From Puffinus mauretanicus (taxonomy: Eukaryota > Chordata > Aves > Procellariiformes > Procellariidae): a stretch of DNA of 64,000 bases. Made by a program: the position numbers and the translations under genes. The stretch spans positions 744,001 through 808,000 of the forward strand of contig JAJKFH010003680.1 in assembly GCA_023333565.1 (NCBI GenBank). The letters are read 5' to 3'. The notes below the pieces were generated by a model. That model was not told the origin of the DNA, searched no databases, and worked only from the letters and a program-made list of their open reading frames with translations. How positions within the stretch are numbered: the stretch's first letter is position 1; every line of letters starts with the position of its first letter. Positions 49,126 through 61,962 of the stretch are shown here, piece after piece.

Positions 49126-49770
49126 CATAGAGTCATAGAGATATTAAAATTGGAAGGGACCCCTGTTGGTCCTTCAGTTCAAGTCCCCTGTTCAAAGCAT
49201 TGCTAGTTTCAAAGTTCGATCAGGTCCAGCTGAGTTTTGAAAATCTCCAAGAACCGAGATCCCACAGCCTCTGCCACAGCACTTGTTCCTGTGTTTAGCT
49301 ACTCTGACAGGGATTTTTTTCCCCTTTCGCCTAGCCAGGATTTCCTTTGCTGCAACTTCTAATCACTGCTTTGGTCCTTTTGCCATGTGTTTCTGAGAAG
49401 AGTTTGGTCCCAGCAACAACATTCCCCCTTAACCTTCCCTTTTCCTGGCTGAATGAACCCAGTTCCCTCAGCTTCTCCCCAACCGCCTTAGAGTCCTTCA
49501 GCTGGACTCTGTCCAGTTTGCTGACATCTACCTTGTATCGAAGTGCCCAGAACTGGCCTCACCGGTGAGGAAGAGAGAGGAATAATCACTTCTTTTTATC
49601 TGCTGGCTCTGCTTTCTCAATACGGCCCCATGTGCAGTTATCACAAGAGTGCCCTGACAACTCATGTTCAACTTGCTATCTACCAAGGTACCCAGGATCT
49701 TCTCTTCAGAGCTGCAACTTAATCAGTCTGTGCCCAGCCTGAATGTTCCTGGATGTCCCTTAATCTTCCA
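49126..49770 (-). mobile_element. Old CR1 LINE fragment with 3' end
   Basis: The plus strand shows, in order, a decayed CR1 3' end (gcatagagtcatagagatat, then aattggaagggacccc), the motif tgaacccagttccctcagct, then gaagtgcccagaactggcct, then taatcacttctttt and ctatctaccaaggtacccag. These are reverse complements of the CR1 ORF2 tail and 3' UTR in the right order. Divergence is much higher than in the copy at 12431, and no frame survives. The 5' end on the minus strand is uncertain (49760-49850). Confidence 0.87.
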
Positions 49771-50689
49771 CCATACCATCAGTGTCAGAATAGGTTTAAT
49801 CAATGTGTTCCCCGCATTCAAATCTATTCTGTGTAGGACCAGACATTCCTTAAGTTGTGCGGAAGACCAACCAAGCCACTGTCTGTGGAAACTGCCATCT
49901 GCACCTATCAGTACTAGGTATCGCTGGAGTTAACCTGCAAGTAAACCCTGTAAGAAGTGTTGTTGGGCCTGAAGCCTGCAGAGCCAGGGATAACCAAGAC
50001 CACAGGAATGGGGACATAGGTTGAACAACAGGGTTTTTCCCAAAATCTCTTAAAGGATTCCTGTCAGTGCAAGATCTCTTGTCAGCCTGTAACTCCAGTC
50101 TCAGAAGATACTCAGAGACATCTACTGGAGAATGAAAGTGAGGGAGCTGAAGACGTTTCTCCCCACACCTGCCCATATCATCTCTGTCCTGGATATTGCC
50201 ACATCTGAAACAGGGAAGTAGAAGGAAGCTGACTTTCTCAGCCACCTAGCTTAAATAAGTAATAGATCCACTTAAACTGCTATTAGAGGGGCAAACATTG
50301 AGATCAAAACAATCTCACCAGTATTCACAAGAAGACATTTGTCTAAGCTCTTGTAATTTTGGGCTGTCTGAATCCTGGTACCTTTAGTAGTCAGTTTTCT
50401 GTGCTGCCTTAACCTTGTCTTAGCTCTGTTTCAGGAAGAACCAGAGCTATGTTGCTCTTGCATCATGACTCATTTTCCCTAAGTGGTAGGTAAAGCCTCC
50501 TTTATATATATGCTGACAGACTCAAGATGCACTTTTTCAACAGCATCTTCAAGCACTCAGCGGTCAATGAGATTCAGCAAGGTTTCAAAGTATTTTCTAA
50601 GAGCAGCTGGAGTGACTGTTTGCCGATTGTTTATCTGATTGCCACCCCACATATAGGTCTTACACATATATATAGGGAGGTTTTAAATT
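49771..50689 (-). other. GABRG3: Intron between two old LINE fragments
   Basis: Unique sequence. A minus-strand frame of 131 codons (49850-50245) is open but has no recognisable domain, no splice boundaries and no codon-level signal I can judge. It may partly be an unrecognised 5' extension of the neighbouring CR1. Confidence 0.5.
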
Positions 50690-51062
50690 AAACTAGCAGG
50701 TGACAGTTCCAAAACAAACTGAAGATGGTATTTCTTGCCCAAAGCATGGTTAAACTAGGGAATTCATTGCTACAGGATGCTATAGATGCTAAAAAGTTAC
50801 ATAAAGTTTAAAAAGCCACAAGAAAAATTATGGAAGGAAAATGCATAAAAGCTATTAAACACAAAGATATCATCTTTAGCTCAAGATGTCCTTGGGCTGA
50901 AGATATATAGAGAACAGGAGAATGCACAGAAGAGGAAATATTATAAACTTTCCATTTTTATACTCTTCTCTGACCATCTGCTCTTGGCTACAATTAGAAA
51001 CAGGATACAGAGCTAGAACTCCGGAGCGGCCCTGTGTGGCCTTTCTTATGTTCTCATGCCGG
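50690..51062 (+). mobile_element. Old L3/CR1-type LINE fragment, 3' end
   Basis: Plus strand, in family order: gacagttccaaaacaaactg, a cccaaagcatggttaaacta stretch, gggaattcattgctacagga (the WNSLPQD-encoding part), ctattaaacacaaagatatc, then gaccatctgctcttggctac, aaacaggatacagagctaga and ggcctttcttatgttctcat. These are the conserved landmarks of the L3 3' end. The copy is old and non-coding. Confidence 0.82.
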
Positions 51063-53119
51063 TTGCTAACTACAATACATCACCAAAAACAGGAACAACA
51101 AAGCTGTATTTCCAGAGCTTTTGGAAATATTTGGAAAGATATTCCAGCCCCTGTATGTGTCATATTTTATAGCCAATCCTGTATACATCATCTATATGTC
51201 ATGAACAGCAAATCTGTGAAATTCAAGATCCTGCACAAAATCTTTTGTTCTGAATCTTCTTCCACCTTTATAGAGTTAATCATCTACGTCAAATGGCCAT
51301 TCATCCTGTTGGGTAACATCGGTATCAAATAAGAGCCTTGCAGTAACTCTCACTGTTGATCAGGGTGTGTTGGCACATGGGGCAATCACCATGTGCTTAT
51401 TTTAGTATAAACATATTTCAGCCATGAAGGTCTACAAAGAGAAGATTCTTAAAGAATGATTATGACAAAAAAAAATAGTATGAACTATATACAGAGTTAT
51501 AAAAGAAAACCATACTCAATTCAGGAAAATGAATTGATTTCTTTGGTTATGGGGACTGTGGGCTGGAAATAGCAAAGCTTTCCTGAAAAAAACTGAAGTT
51601 GATTTATGCTTGCAAGTGTTCACAGGATGACATGACAATCCTTCCTAGTATTATATGTGTACTAAAGAATCAAAAATTCCTCGAGTCTTGGTCAATCTTT
51701 CACTTCAAATCAGTCTTATTTTACAAGAGTAACAAAGCTTTGGCTGTGGTCCTGGGGATTATATCTTTGAGATCTGCACAGGTAACCTTGTTTTAGGTCA
51801 ATTTTGTTTTGCTTTTCCCTCCATTTCTTTCAAAACTTTGCTCTCAAAAAGCTTTCTGCTGGCTCTATTTAATACATAACTGCTGATAGACTAGCCACTA
51901 ATGCATTATTTATGATGTAAATCCTTATTACATGCTAGCTTTGACATCCCATCTTTGTGGGTGGGTGTAAGTACTTCATAAAGCATTGGCATTTCTTCTG
52001 TAGTTTTGTATTTTATGAAAAATAAAAGTCTACTTGCTAAAAAAAAATCCCATAGTTCAGTGATCTGAGTGCCCAAATTATTCAGGATAAAGAATCTCAA
52101 TCCAGTGGGTTCAACAGTAGCCCACCAAAGTACTTCTGAGCTTTTCATTCACTCTGGGGTTTAGCTGCTCTTTGCTCCCATTACGTGACAAGAGAATGAC
52201 TTCACTAAATGCAATTTAGGGATTTCTTGTATAAGCTCATCCTTCTTATGACAGGCAATTCAGAAAAAAGACTTTTTCATAACCTGCTGGAATGCCCTAC
52301 TCTATTTTTTCTGTACCAGACAAACAGTCTGCCCTTTGACAATTCAGTTTGCTGCAGAAAGCCATGAAATACAGTAGGATTTCCCCTCGACTACAAGAAA
52401 CAGGCCGAGCAGCTACAGCAGTGCTGAGGATTACAGTAAACAGCTCTTGGTGTTGTCTGAACGTTTCCACATTTTTTCCTTTAGGCTGACGTTAGTCTGG
52501 CCCAAGGACTAAGCGCCCTTTTGCAGTTGGAGTGTCTTGCTCCGGCGTGCTGGAGCACAGCTTCCAGTTCATCTTCATCTAAAAGCAATCTGGTTTGTGA
52601 GCTCTGAGATCACTCCCAAGTGTCACCAAAGCAAAGCACAGTAAGGGGAGGCAATCAGGAGATCCACTTCAAAAAGGGAAAGCTCAGCTGATCTGAACCA
52701 GAACACTAATGTAGATGCAGCCATAAATGCTTACCTAAGCAGGAAAGTAAGCCCTGTTAGCGGACGCATGTTGCGTTGCTCAGGCGTCCAGTTTGCATAC
52801 AAGAGGTGGCCACCTTGGAAACCCGGCCAGGGGAGCTTGGCCCCTTCTGCTCCCGCTACATACATGTGCTCTGTGTGCAGCAAAGGAGCATTTGCTCTGT
52901 TCTGGTGGCCCATTTTGAATGTACTTCTAACAGGAATTTCAGGGAGAAAGACCCATACACACATATGTCCTTGGGACACTGAAATGCCCTGATTTGCCAG
53001 CGACATCTTGTGACTAGCTGTCCCAGCACAGCACATTGTAATGTATTGCTAAAAAAAGGATTTACTCTACTCCATGCCGGTAATTATCACTGGGAGAAAT
53101 CTCAAACAAGATCTGATAC
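51063..53119 (-). other. GABRG3: Intron between old LINE fragments
   Basis: Unique sequence with no repeat family or exon recognised. The part at about 52480-52620 and 52740-52870 is slightly richer in GC. Confidence 0.65.
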
Positions 53120-53740
53120 AATTGTTTTCTAAATCTGTTTCCATTTAATATTTTCAGTAATGACGTGAATCATGGAATAAAAAACACTCTCAAATTCTGT
53201 AAATGACATCAGCTTTCAAGAGAGTTGCAAACACTCTGGATTGGATCAGAGTTCAAACTATATGGATAAATTGGAGATAGGGTCAGTAGAATCCAAAATC
53301 AACAAGATGCAACTTGCTAAAAATAAATGTATTAACTGGGTAGCTGTGCAATGGCTGTTCAGCAGCTTTGCAGAAAAAGACATGAACACCATTGAAGGCC
53401 TATGTCTATTTATTCAGTGTACCACCCTTTCTGAGAAATGCAGAGAAGCTGCAGAGAGTCCTTCAGAAAAGTAGAGTGAAAACAGGTTCAAGAAGCATGG
53501 GGAAAGGATGGAAGAATTTGATTTGTTTAGCTTTGAAAAAAAAACCCAAACCAGTAAAGTTTTAGTAAAAGTTACGTAAACTGTAGAATTTCCTCTTGAA
53601 GGTTTTTTTTTTACAGCTGATCAAATGAACTTCTGTTAAGGTTGATGTAGGTGTCCTTGACCCTGTTTCAATGCAAAGGGTACTGGATGGCCTCTTGAAA
53701 TTTTCTCCAGCTTTACATTTCTATGCTTTAGTGATGTGAA
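53120..53740 (+). mobile_element. Old CR1 LINE fragment, ORF2 tail to 3' end
   Basis: Plus strand carries a decayed FSNDVNHGIKNTLKFCK-like start of the RT palm region, MQLAKNKC (from the MQFNKDKC-like motif), and a 3' end with ggtactggatggcctcttga, then tttacatttctatgctttag, equivalent to the usual CR1 ending (ctggatgacctc...ttctatgattct). Many indels, long inactive. Ends approximate. Confidence 0.75.
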
Positions 53741-56700
53741 GTACCACTGCCTTTTATGAAGAGAATGCACTCTCAAAGTCTCCACGCCATCAGAAGCACT
53801 CCTCTCCAGCTAAGAAAATGTGACATTCCTGAGACATAGACATCTGGAGCTGCTAAAGTCCCTGTAGAAGTAGCCACTTAATAGATGCCATTTTTTTACT
53901 CCTCCTCAGAATTAAGTTCACTCACGGGAATGGTGAGAGAAAAATCTTTCTTTTCAGATGCGCATTTGAGTATAATCAAGCTGATACAGGCTTTTCCAGG
54001 GAGAACAAAAAGTTTCTAAGTATCAACACAATCCATAAGATACCGAGTCAGAGGAGAATATTTGTTTGGAGGGTGGCTATCAGAGGTCTTCTACTAGCAG
54101 ACCTTTGGCATTTGAATCAACTTCATTACTGAAGTTACAGGTAAATAATTCTCTCTTTCATAAGTAGCTAGAGAAAATTTTTTTTCTGCTATTTTTTTCT
54201 TAGTATCTTTTTTATTCTTACCTCGCCATTCACTGTTTGACTATTAAAACTGGAAGAATTTGCAATGGGGAAAAGCTCAGGAAAGTTATGACTTTTTGAT
54301 TAAGAAAGTATTTTTCCCTCTCTATCTCTGCAGTGAAACCTTTCTTTCCTGAACCAAATCAAGTTGTCTTAGGGATAACTCCCTTTTCACAAGAGAAGTG
54401 ATGTAATCGCAGCCAAGGCAAGGATGACTGGTGCCACTCTGGTTACTAATCCCCAGAGGGATATTCAGGCTGTGCTCTTCAACAGCGTGCCCTGGTGTGT
54501 CAGCATCCCTATAGCCAGCTGAGCAGGTTTTGTGTTTGCAGCAGTAAAAATGCCTTATAGGGCTCTGGCAGTCAGGCAGAGTTGCCATGGTAACTGGAAA
54601 ACATGGTGGCAAAACATCAGCCACGTAAACAAAAGCTCTAATAATACTTTGGGAACTATTTACCTTTTTATCTCCAGTATCCAGTGGTACTGCGGGCTCA
54701 TTTGTTAAGTATTTCGTGTTTCATAAACATGTTGGTATTATTCAGCCTGCAAGGTCTCTAGCTGAGCTTTAGTGTCATTGTTAAGCAGATTTAACCGGTA
54801 CACTTTCAGAAAAAATATGTATCAGTACAGAAATTTTACTCCTGAAAATCAGTTTGGAGCCTCACGCGTACATTTTTTGTGATACTTTGATTTTGAAACC
54901 AGTTTAATCCTGCTAATTTTAATCACTTTATAGCAGCATAAAACTGGAATAATATAGAGCATACAGGCCTAAACTAGGCATAATCCCCCAATCTATAATT
55001 TTGCTGGTTCCTGCAAAAAGTCTTAATTTGCACTATCTATTTAACTTTACAGTTCCACCATAGAAATGACAGAATACACCTTTACTTTTTTGTTTTTTTG
55101 TTAGGCACCAGATTAATTCGAGATCTCCTGTGTTTGAATGGGGCACATTTATTTCAAAACACATCTAGTACATAATATCTGGGAAGCAAGCCAGGGGAAT
55201 GCACCCACTGTGACTGCAGATACCCCCTGAAGAGGAGCTTCGAATTGTGTGGAATATCCCTACTTAAGGGTGACAGGTTTTCATCTTTCCCAAGAAAGAT
55301 GGTAAGTGAAAGTCTAGTGAAAACCACTGCAATCGACTGACAACTTTTATAAACACAACTACATGACACAATTACTCTGAATATTCCCCATGAAAGTCTT
55401 CACATACCGCACGTTCCGGTTTTATCTGCAAGAGCTCTGTAACCCTTTATTAAAAACAGACCTCAGAGACGCTCTTTAAACAAGAACAGAGAATATTACT
55501 TCAGTAAATCAGGTTTGAAACCGTTTTGCAAAGCAGTTAGGCATTAATGAAATTGTTCCAAAGGTCACTAGGTTTAGTTCAATTTCCCATTAAGTGGAGA
55601 TGAGAGCTCAGTGAATAATTAATAGCAAATGATTGAATGAATTTCATCTTCCCATTGTAGTTACAAGCTCTTTCAGCAAGCCACCATACTCTCAAGAATG
55701 TTCTGAAATCATTGTCTTGCTTGCTTCTCACGCTTTCTACTCGTGCAGTGTTTGAGCAGGTCCATCCCTTGGCATCACGTTGCTAGACCCCACGTTTGGG
55801 GTCTGCCACGTTCCCTCATCTCTCCAAGTTGCATTCCCTCATCTCTCCTTGCACTGGAAATGCAAACCAGCAGAAGTACACATACTGTACCAATGGTAGA
55901 GTGTCACAGCTCATCAAACATACCCCAAGGATGAGAATTAACCAAAAAAAGGGCTAAGAATTCACAGGAAGCTTTTGGAGGTTTTGCAGTTCAGGATCCA
56001 CATTAAATCCATTGGCCCCAGGATGCGATACATTTGTTCATTGCATATTTTGCAGGAAAAGGTTAAAGAAGAAGCCAAGTATTTGACGGGGGTTGTGTGC
56101 AGCTTTGAAGTCTAAAAAAGAGTGCTGTGTTACTGCATACCCTGTAATCAATTTTTTTGAAGCTGAGAGAGCAATTGAGCTGAATGATAAAACTGCTTAC
56201 CACAGTGATTAAACAAAGAGCATGCAGCATCTTAAGAGTAGCAGTCCATTAAAATCAACAACTCCAGGCTTCAGCAGAGGTTGCAAAAGTCTTATCATAA
56301 ACTGGATAACCATATACACAATAGAAAAAGCTTCCTGAGAAGGAAAAGAGGAGCAGCCTGTCTCTAGCCACCTGCAATAAGTCAGCAGGAACTTCTAACA
56401 CTGAGCCTGAGGGACGTCACTGCAGCATAAACAGAATGTAGATTTTCTTGGTTGCACACTTCAAACTTTGTGTATTATTTAGCTGGATTTCTTCCTACAC
56501 ACCAAACTCAGTGACCAATTTTAGTGTTATATCACACTTTGGGTTTTTTTTTTTAAACACTTCCACTACAGATTAACAAAAATGAACTGAATTCAGTGAT
56601 TACCAAAAATAAACTGAATATTTCTTATAAGACTTAACATCACAATAAAGAACCTACTGTATTATTGGTTTCCCTATTACATAAAATATTTGCCCTTTCA

Positions 56701-59159
56701 CAAAGGACTGCACTACTTTGCATTTTCAGCTTTTCTTCTATAGGCTATCCTTTGTCTTTGAAGCACATCCAAGAAAAAATACAGACATACTTTGGATTTT
56801 CCACTGAATGCTAATAAAACTCTTAAATCATATCTAAACCTGCCTATTTTAGCTAAAGGTAAGTCTCCAAGAGCCTCTCTTGTTTGGGTTTGGTTTTTGT
56901 TTTGGTTTTTTTTTCCTGTTTCGTATGCAAGTAATATATATAAAACAAACATTTCTGCTGTACATGAGTAATAAAATCTATAATTTACTTTACTATAGGA
57001 ACCACAGTCCAGGATGACCTCTAGGGATCCAGCTAGGGATCCTGTCACAGGATGACAGGAAAATCAGGTAATAGTGAGTGGAGAGTCACAATGAGAAATC
57101 CTGCAGAGAAGACTTGTATTTTCAGCCCCGCCCTTCTGGATTTAGGCAGTTTTCTCTGGTACAAGGAAAAACTCCTTTCCCTTAGTGTTCTCTGAAGGGC
57201 TAAGAGTCCCCACACTTTTTTTTCCTTAAAAACTAAGATAAACAATCCTTTTTACAAAAGCTTTCTGCAAGGAAGCTTCTGCTTACCAGCTACTGCAGGG
57301 CTATTATTCCATAAAGATGTGGGAAACGTCGGTTCATCTGCCTGGCTGAACAGACAGATCCAAGTTAACATCTTCCCGTGATAGGCTGATGAATTTATCC
57401 TTTGTTCTCTGGACCAACACCATATTCACTAAGTACCGAAGCCTGACTGAATGCAGGAATTGACTCAACTCTTTAATGTTCCTAAAGGAACTTTCAGAAA
57501 CGGAAGTTTACATCTACGGTATTATATTTTTCTTTCCTCACTCACAGTAATGTTGGACTAAGAGGGGGAAAATGGAAGAATGCCAGTCAAGATACTGAAA
57601 GTCCCTGGAGTAGTTTACTCAACATCCCCCTCCCCATAGGCAGGGTCTAGGAAACTCCTGAACAGAAAAGGGACTTGATTTCAGGGTCCTCCTATTCTGC
57701 AGATCACTTTGACGAGTGAGGTAGTGACTAAGGATGCTGCACTGCTGCTTGTTGGCAGACTTGGGAGAAGCCTACCCAGCAGATGAGAAAGAGGAGTATC
57801 AAATCAGTGTTCCCCAACAAGTGTCAAAAGTACGAAAGGCACAGAACTTGGCCCCACAGTACTAGGGATGCTACTGGGTCTGAGGGTCACTGCCTTATCA
57901 CACCTGGCAGAAGCAACTTTGTGCGCAGAGAAGTTTCTCTAGACTTAGAAAGCCTATGACAGAGACCTTTTGCAAAACTGTTTGCTAGAGTATTTAACAA
58001 ATGGTGTGTGATGCTCCCTACAAAAGGGATTACCATCTTGTCTAGAAAGACAGGCATAAAACACATCCTTGCACAACTAAGAGCCCCTCGTCTAGCTGAA
58101 TTATGTTAAGGAAGTTGCTATGAACGCTGACTTGAACAATGCTTGCTTTGCAGAGTATAATGAAGGGCAGGCTCATTTCATTCTTGTTGGCACCTCTGAC
58201 ACAAAATACCTGAAGCCTGGGCTGGAAAATTTATCAGGAAGTTTTAGTGTTTTGTGGATTAAAGAAAAGCTTTTGTCCTTGAAACACATGAATATTAATT
58301 AACCGTAGTCCCCAAACATGGAGTTTGGACAGACTCATTCAGCATGGCAAATTCTGTATTCAAAAGGTGTTCATGCAGGGATCAATGCGGAGACAGGGCT
58401 AATGGTTCTCCGCGTGCAGGCGTAAGACGCCTCTTTGCTGTAGCTCCTCTGGCTTGGCTGTCGGTTGGACTATCATCACATTGAGACTAATGGTAGCAAG
58501 AGTCTCCTCTCACCATCTAATGACATTTGTTATGGCTATTTCAGTTGTGAGGATGCTAAGAAATTCGGCCCACAACAGGCCATAAGGGATGCAGCCAGGT
58601 CCCAAAAGCAGACTAACATCTCCCTGTTTAGAACAACCATGAGGAAAGGACTGGGGCTTCATCAGTAATGGAGGTTCAGCTTGGACCTGGAACTGGCAGG
58701 AGATGCCATAGAGAAAGAAGAATAATTTGTGAAAAAATAAAGCAAGCTCCTTTCTTCTTCCTAACAAATGTTTTCTTCTCTCTTTTAGACTTCTGGATTT
58801 TGGGGGAGTGTCTTCTGCTGTGAGAGCAATTCCCTAGAGCTAGCTATTTTTATATCCTTATTTTGATGTTTAATAACTCTTGATGGGTTTTTCTCAATGT
58901 CTAGCCGCATGGCTAAGTGCTTTTTGAACCATTTGTATTTTTAGTTTCCAAAACACCTGTGACAGAGAGCTTAAAAATCAAATTGCATGGCATATATAAG
59001 AAAAGGAAATCTATCTGTTTGTTGAAAACCTGCCTCCCAATTGCTTCACTTGATGCTCCTGAGTTCTTACATCAGAAGAAACACAGAGTAATCATTCCTT
59101 TTCTCTGGGTCACCGGTAATTTAATATGCTGTAAATTATTCATCCAAAACCATCATGAC
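53741..59159 (-). other. GABRG3: GABRG3 intron
   Basis: AT-rich unique intron with short homopolymer runs (near 56549-56560 and 56895-56915). At 57021-57060 a short tandem of ctagggatcc occurs twice. No exon, RNA gene or identifiable repeat family seen. Confidence 0.7.
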
Positions 59160-59335
59160 ATCTTTCCACAACTTTGCCATCTTTTGTTTTAATAAACCTG
59201 AATAATTTGGTAGCATCCACAAATTCTCTAACCTCATTATTCATCTCCCTTTCCAGGTCATTTATGAATATGTTGAGCCGTAGATCTCCCTCTGAGACCT
59301 CACTGCTAACTTCTCCTGTTGTGAGACCTTGCAAT
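59160..59335 (-). mobile_element. Old CR1 RT fragment
   Basis: Minus-strand translation gives NIFINDLEREMNNEV and REFVDATKLFRFIKT, recognisable as the CR1 RT palm (FINDL, then a decayed FADDTKL box with VDAT in place of the catalytic ADDT). Short and inactive. Confidence 0.72.
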
Positions 59336-61475
59336 ATGTTTTTCTTTGTTTCCTACTTCTTAGCCTCAAGCGACGGTCACATTTCTGGCTACATCTGGCT
59401 TCCCCTCCATACTTCAGTTTAGTCCCAGAATGATTTCCAATAAACACTTCTAGAATCTTTTACCTGAAAATATCCATAAGATTTTCTGCTAATACGTCTT
59501 GTGACTGTAAGAAAATAGGAGTGGAAATTTTTAATGGAGTAGTATATCATGTTTCATTTACTTAAGTCTTTTTTTATTCTAATTGCAGATGTGTAAGTGC
59601 TGCACTGACAAGGTCCACTGAGGTGAGGGAAACCGCCTATTACCTATGTGATAAAGGAATTAATTTGGCCTGTGAGTTGGTTATCCAACTAACAGGGCAA
59701 GGATTGAGTGATACTGAGGCAAATAACAGTAGGAATATCTCTGTTTAAGAATTGTGTCTGGTTTTGTGTTTGAAAAACAACTTTGAAAGCTGTGAGCTAG
59801 TTTTGGCTCCAGGTATATTTGTGCCTTTGTTTGCATTTGGAGTGTATTAAAAAAAAATCAGAGCAACAGCTGGGAGGCAGATGATTAATCACAGAGGGAG
59901 CTAAGCCTGTAGGACCAGCTTTCCCTTAATGCACAACCTTGTTCATGCTGAGTAGTATCTTGCTCTGTGAATCATCCCTCTGAGATTAATGTTGCCGTTA
60001 GTTTCAGAAATGAAGCCCCACTGAAGACAGTGAAGTTTGCAAGGCACTTAATCAAAAGGCAATGAGATTATAAGTTTAGCAGTCAAAGTACAATCTATCC
60101 TAGACTATGAGTGGCAATCATCTGTTATGAAATAGAAAATAAAGCTCACTCCCAGTTTTGAATCATTCTGATGTTCCTATTACTGCTTCTGTCCTTGATT
60201 TAGATTCGTCGTAATATTCTTGGACGAAAAGTTAATTGGTGCTGGAGCTGATTCACAGGTGGATGGGATTGCCTTAACTCAGGGCATCAAAGGCACAGGG
60301 TAGTTGATGAGGGGCACTAGCAATTTCAGCCATCTGATCTTAACTTGCCACCACACTTTTGCCAAAGCCCTCAGAGTCCATCTGAGCTCAGCTAATGAGC
60401 TAATACTAATTAATCCCAGCTACCTTCACTGCAAAATTCCTCTTTTCAGTACACCCAGCTCTTTTTTTTTTTTTTCCCTTTGTTTTTATTTTTTGTATTT
60501 CTCAGCTCATCCCTTCATTCACTTTGGGAAAGCACCAGATCTTTATCCACATATTCAGAAACTTCCTCATTAATGTCCTTAAGTATGTACAACTGGAGTC
60601 AGCAGGGCTACTCAGCTGCTTAATACAAACACATACTTAAGCACCTTGATGAAGTCTCTGAATTTGTGGATAAACAACTTACATAAGGTCAGATCCTTGA
60701 TTAAGCTGGAATCAGATTAAGCAGAACAGAGTTCACTTCTGTGTTGTAAAGACATACAAATGCAGGAGAAAACCTATTTGAGAACTCAGTCTTTTTACTT
60801 CAAAACTATGGATGAGGAATATGGCATCACTGAGACATAAAATAGGTGAGAACTTTATGGCGCTAATGTTAGTCTGATTTCCAAAGAAATCAGCTATTCT
60901 GTGATCTTATTCTCCACTGGTTTATGGACCCACTGGCCAGTTTCAATCCAATGCAAAAAGCAAGAAGGAAGCTCAAACATATGCAATTTTCACAGGTTTC
61001 ATGGGCCAGTAGTAACTACAGGTCTGTGGCCAGCTGAGCCCTGTGCACCCAGACAAAGTAAGACTGTATGTCCCGTTGTGAGCGTGCCCTAGGGTTTGGG
61101 GCACAAACTTAAGTTACTGTAGGTGTTGGGGACAAAGGACAAAGTGTGCTGGAAATGGGGTTTTATTAGCTCCATGGCCCATTGGAACAATTTGTTATCA
61201 TAGCTGTCAGAACAGGCTGTGCTTAAACAGCATGAGCAGTTGCTAAAATATAACTAGCATCCCAAGTACTGTACAGTTGTTACAGGGAGTGATAGATTGC
61301 TATTTAAAACACTTGCTTTTTAATTATTATTTTCCCTAATTCATCACACAGACTTCAGAGACAGCAACACGATTTCTCTGAGTAGAAGCTACTTTAGGGT
61401 TTTAGATACACATTTTTCTATTCCAACTAAAAGAAACCTGGCATAAACCTGGCATTCAGTCAGTTTTGGCAGTAA
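59336..61475 (-). other. GABRG3: GABRG3 intron
   Basis: Unique intron with a T-rich run at about 60461-60476. No exon or repeat family recognised; the part next to 59335 may be more of the same old LINE. Confidence 0.65.
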
Positions 61476-61480
61476 GTTAG
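61476..61480 (+). repeat. Target-site duplication GTTAG (left)
   Basis: Five bases directly before the LTR, repeated exactly at 61958-61962. Confidence 0.9.
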
Positions 61481-61957
61481 TGTCGTGGTTTAACCCCAGC
61501 CAGCAAATAAACCCCACGCAGCCGCTCGCTCATCCCCACCTCCGGTGGGATGGGGGAGAGAATCGGGAGGGCACAAGTAGGAAAGCTGCCGGGTTGAGAT
61601 AAGAACAGTTTAATAATTGAAAGAAAACGAAGTAGAACAGTAATAATAACAATGAGAACAACAACAATAGCAGAATATACAAAGCAGGCGATGCACAATG
61701 CAACTGCTCACCGACCACATGTCATGAACAGGGGGTGAACCCCCCCACCACCACCACCTGGTTTTTATGCTGAGCATGATGTCACATGGTATAGAATACC
61801 CCATTGGCCAGCTGGGTCCACCACCCCAAGCAGAACCCGGCAACAGCCAAACCATCAATGGGCCATCAACGCTCCTTTCATACCAAACCCAAAACACAGC
61901 ACACCCCCTCAAGCTACTGGGAAGAAAGTTAATTCTGTCCCAGCCAGAACCAGGACA
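61481..61957 (-). mobile_element. Solo LTR of the same avian endogenous retrovirus type
   Basis: A 477-bp LTR in the same orientation as the one at 25855, with TG...CA ends and a perfect GTTAG target duplication. It shares the minus-strand start tgtcctggttctggctggga, the TGACATCA site (plus 61777-61784), the ATTAAA poly-A signal (plus 61609-61614) and the end taaaccacgaca. The TATA position reads gcataaaaac, weaker than in the other copy. It is about 84 bp shorter, mostly from loss within U3 and R, so it is probably a related subfamily. No internal viral genes. It lies in sense with GABRG3. Confidence 0.95.
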
Positions 61958-61962
61958 GTTAG
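61958..61962 (+). repeat. Target-site duplication GTTAG (right)
   Basis: Exact copy of 61476-61480 immediately after the LTR. Confidence 0.9.

Noticed and set aside
49850..50245. Minus-strand frame of 131 codons next to an old CR1
   Set aside because: No domain recognised; it may be an eroded extension of the LINE or chance.
57000..57060. Possible CR1 tail (gatgacctctagggatcc)
   Set aside because: The similarity is too short, and no other part of a LINE precedes it. The repeated ctagggatcc may be a local duplication.
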